From Protonemura montana (lineage: Eukaryota; Arthropoda; Insecta; Plecoptera; Nemouridae), in assembly GCA_947568835.1 (NCBI GenBank), contig OX387606.1, forward strand, positions 16,120,001 through 16,184,000: a DNA stretch of 64,000 bases. Reading direction: 5' to 3'. The notes under the pieces are model-generated. The model was given only the letters and a program-made list of their open reading frames with translations, did no database searches and had not been told where the DNA came from. Position 1 is the first letter of the stretch. The number at the start of each line of letters is the position of its first letter. This document shows positions 63,201-64,000 of this stretch, in pieces. The position numbers were made by a program, and so were the translations under genes.

Positions 63201-64000
63201 GACCATACTCGACAGCAGCATGAGTGCATTGTTTTTGTAATGTAGCCAGACAAAATGGCTATACTCGCGTGGCGTCGTTATTGATTGCTTGTTGGACGGG
63301 AAGCGACGTCGGCGCTTTGGCGCTGGTTCTACCTCTAGCTGGTGGTACGGTGCTTCTAGTGGCAGCGCAATACTTTGGGGTGGGTGTAGGTGGGTGGGTG
63401 GGTGGCTAGAATGTGGAGTGAGTCGGTTTGAGAGGGGGTGGAATAGAGAGCTCCCGGGAACAAATATCTGTCGTGTGTTTGAAAATCTAGGCTCACTGGA
63501 ATCGATGTAGTCGGGGATCGAATTCATAAGATAGAGAAAATAAACTTGTGCCAACGACTTTTAGAACAAAGCATACAAATTCTTTATATGACGGTGATTT
63601 CAAAATCCTCTTTTATTTTCGGCTGCGGGTGAAGTATCCTGCCCATTACACTTCACTTTATGTAGAGCGAGTATAATTTCAATTGCCATGTCATGTACCT
63701 ACCGTATTATCGAATCAAGGATAATGTTTTATATTTAATTAAGATACTTTCTTTCATGCAATTTTTTTTTTGTAAAAATGGTACATGCATTTTAATTACG
63801 TAATGAGAATCTTTACACCTCATTTCACCGTGTAATTAACGGCATAACATATCGTGCAAGTGAAGACTATACGGGCGATAAAATTCACATTGTTATATAT
63901 GATGTGTTATTATATTTCCTCGATCTATCACGCTCACGGATAACACGAACTGCATTTTGACTACTAAAAACTCATGTTTACGTGAACAAATATTATCACT
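60300..64000 (+). other. ara: Iroquois intron 3, continues past the window
   Basis: At least 3.7 kb. I looked for the homeodomain exon (the TALE motifs KAWLNEH and STWFANARRR) and do not see it. Apart from the inverted repeat at 60.8-61.4 kb there is a 10-bp perfect hairpin (TACCTGCCAT / ATGGCAGGTA) at 61799-61827 and a GGTGGGTGGGTGG run near 63378-63402. The - strand frame 63162-63554 (130 codons) shows no domain. Confidence 0.7.
60829..61392. mobile_element. ara: Inverted-repeat element (MITE-like) in Iroquois intron 3
   Basis: An arm at 60829-60890 (AATGCGCATTATTTCTAAAG, then AATAATTCT) is repeated inverted at about 61330-61392 (CTTTAGAATAATGCGCATTA). Around 75% or more of some 60 bases agree. 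The right arm is itself bounded by ATACCACGCA and TGCGTGGTAT (61317-61383), so the parts could instead be two separate 68-bp palindromic elements in opposite orientation. Confidence 0.6.

Noticed and set aside
63162..63554. 130-codon frame on - as an Iroquois-region gene
   Set aside because: No domain; it overlaps a GGTGGGT repeat and lies inside the Iroquois intron; it does not resemble the homeodomain.
60300..64000. Search for the Iroquois homeodomain exon
   Set aside because: No frame contains the TALE homeodomain motifs; the exon must lie beyond the right edge.

Overview
This window reads as nuclear DNA of an insect. It is AT-rich, has introns with GT-AG borders, is dense in short mobile repeats, and carries no long uninterrupted genes. 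Three genes can be supported. First, an insect-type (7tm_6) odorant receptor lies at 2787-5269 on the + strand; it is rebuilt here from eight exons whose phases all agree, and this family is insect-specific. Second, the 5' part of sosondowah (sowah) lies at 31778-29591 on the - strand: three coding exons with the SOWAH N-terminal domain, a proline-rich exon and a VKER..KFNR exon. Third, the first three coding exons of an Iroquois homeobox gene (araucan/caupolican type) lie at 48939-60299 on the + strand. The homeodomain exon falls beyond the right edge. The species cannot be named; a non-dipteran insect is my guess.

Layout. 1-2.8 kb: no gene, one 32-bp tandem repeat. 2.8-5.3 kb: the odorant receptor, with a dispersed repeat in its second intron. 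5.3-29.6 kb: no exon I can defend, but 5S-rRNA-like SINE copies, a MITE and a striking cluster of long poly-G/poly-C runs at 20.9-24.2 kb. If sowah continues leftwards, as the family requires (its ankyrin exons are missing here), much of this is sowah intron and the receptor may be nested in it on the other strand. 29.6-31.8 kb: sowah exons 3 to 1. 31.8-48.9 kb: the interval between the two divergent genes, holding a good candidate first coding exon at 38104-38217, two CpG/GC-rich promoter-like patches (about 37.2-38.1 and 47.3-48.9 kb), SINE and MITE copies, and otherwise AT-rich DNA. 48.9-64 kb: Iroquois exons 1-3 with introns of 3.2, 7.6 and more than 3.7 kb.

How it fits together. Sowah and Iroquois genes are known to be neighbours in an ancient genomic regulatory block shared by many bilaterians, in which enhancers of the Iroquois gene lie in and around its bystander sowah. 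The head-to-head arrangement here, with a gene-poor 17-kb gap and long introns, fits that block. The most interesting new point is the candidate exon at 38.1 kb: it starts after an in-frame stop and ends in phase 0 at a plausible donor, so it could splice in frame onto Iroquois exon 2 and give an alternative N terminus. All gene models come from reading frames, splice consensus and family memory; no search or expression data were available.
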